Source of the DNA: an uncultured Clostridium sp.
GTDB taxonomy: Bacteria; Bacillota; Clostridia; Oscillospirales; Acutalibacteraceae
DNA: 5,064 bases
Direction of reading: 5' to 3'
NCBI GenBank assembly: GCA_900547915.1
Contig: URIN01000136.1
Span: forward strand, 1 to 5,064
Below the pieces are notes generated by a model. That model was not told the DNA's origin. It searched no databases and saw only the letters and a list, made by a program, of their open reading frames with translations. Both the position numbers and the translations under genes were made by a program. Position 1 is the stretch's first letter; each line of letters opens with the position of its first letter. This document shows positions 4,904 through 5,064 of the stretch, one piece after another.

Positions 4904-5064
4904 ATGCAAAATTTTGATAAAAAATTTGAAGTCTTTCTTCAAAGCTTTATAGACGGCGGCGGTTACAATGATGTTCTGACAGGTCTTAAAAACACGCTTA
5001 TTATCGCTGTGCTCGGTCTTATAATCGGTATCGTACTCGGCACGCTTATAGGCGCTGTCAGAGT
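4904..5064 (+). CDS. amino-acid ABC transporter permease, N-terminal part (cut by window edge)
   Basis: Fifty-three full codons are visible before the window ends. After a polar N-terminus, GLKNTLIIAVLGLIIGIVLG (27-46) and TLIGAVR (47-53) form the typical opening of HisM/GlnP-type permeases: the GLxxTL motif runs into the first membrane helix (about 31-51), which ends in the conserved Arg. These proteins form the membrane channel for polar amino acids, working with the lipoprotein encoded just upstream and an ATPase that would be expected next, outside the window. ATG 4904 is supported by AAAAGGA (4891-4897), 6 bases upstream. It is expressed only by readthrough of the hairpin at 4851-4883 unless a hidden promoter exists; none was seen. 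Confidence 0.9.
   Translation, partial: MQNFDKKFEVFLQSFIDGGGYNDVLTGLKNTLIIAVLGLIIGIVLGTLIGAVR

Overview
The window looks like chromosomal DNA from an anaerobic Clostridia-type Firmicute, probably near the gut Oscillospiraceae/Ruminococcaceae. The pointers are AT-rich intergenic DNA, strong AGGAGG-type ribosome binding sites, a holB-ricT gene order, a clostridial 2[4Fe-4S] ferredoxin and a lipoprotein-anchored amino-acid ABC transporter. No mobile element, CRISPR array, tRNA or rRNA was seen. Coding density is high: the longest stretches without a gene are about 90 to 127 bases.

Left block, + strand: the last codons of a probable holB (DNA polymerase III delta' subunit), then ricT (69-947) with all its conserved Fe-S cysteines. 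A separate promoter (980-1007) drives a 57-residue 2[4Fe-4S] ferredoxin (1063-1236). An intrinsic terminator (1288-1323) follows and probably also serves the convergent operon.

Middle block, - strand: a compact three-gene operon read from right to left. It holds a YjcF-like GNAT acetyltransferase (3418-3837), a GH30-type glycoside hydrolase with no export signal (2009-3388), and the tRNA methyltransferase TrmO (1327-2007), whose start touches the hydrolase stop. A good extended -10 promoter at 3866-3894 drives it.

Right block, + strand: a divergent promoter (3907-3935) drives a lipoprotein solute-binding protein (3968-4819). A hairpin terminator/attenuator (4851-4883) and the start of the partner ABC permease (4904 to the window edge) follow. 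This is a polar amino-acid uptake system.

The most striking observation is in the solute-binding protein. Its family-3 fold appears circularly permuted. The roughly 50 residues that normally form the C-terminal end of the fold sit at the N-terminus, directly behind the lipobox cysteine, and the C-terminus stops exactly where that segment would normally begin. No residues of the fold seem to be lost, and the ligand-contacting Arg and Asp are present.
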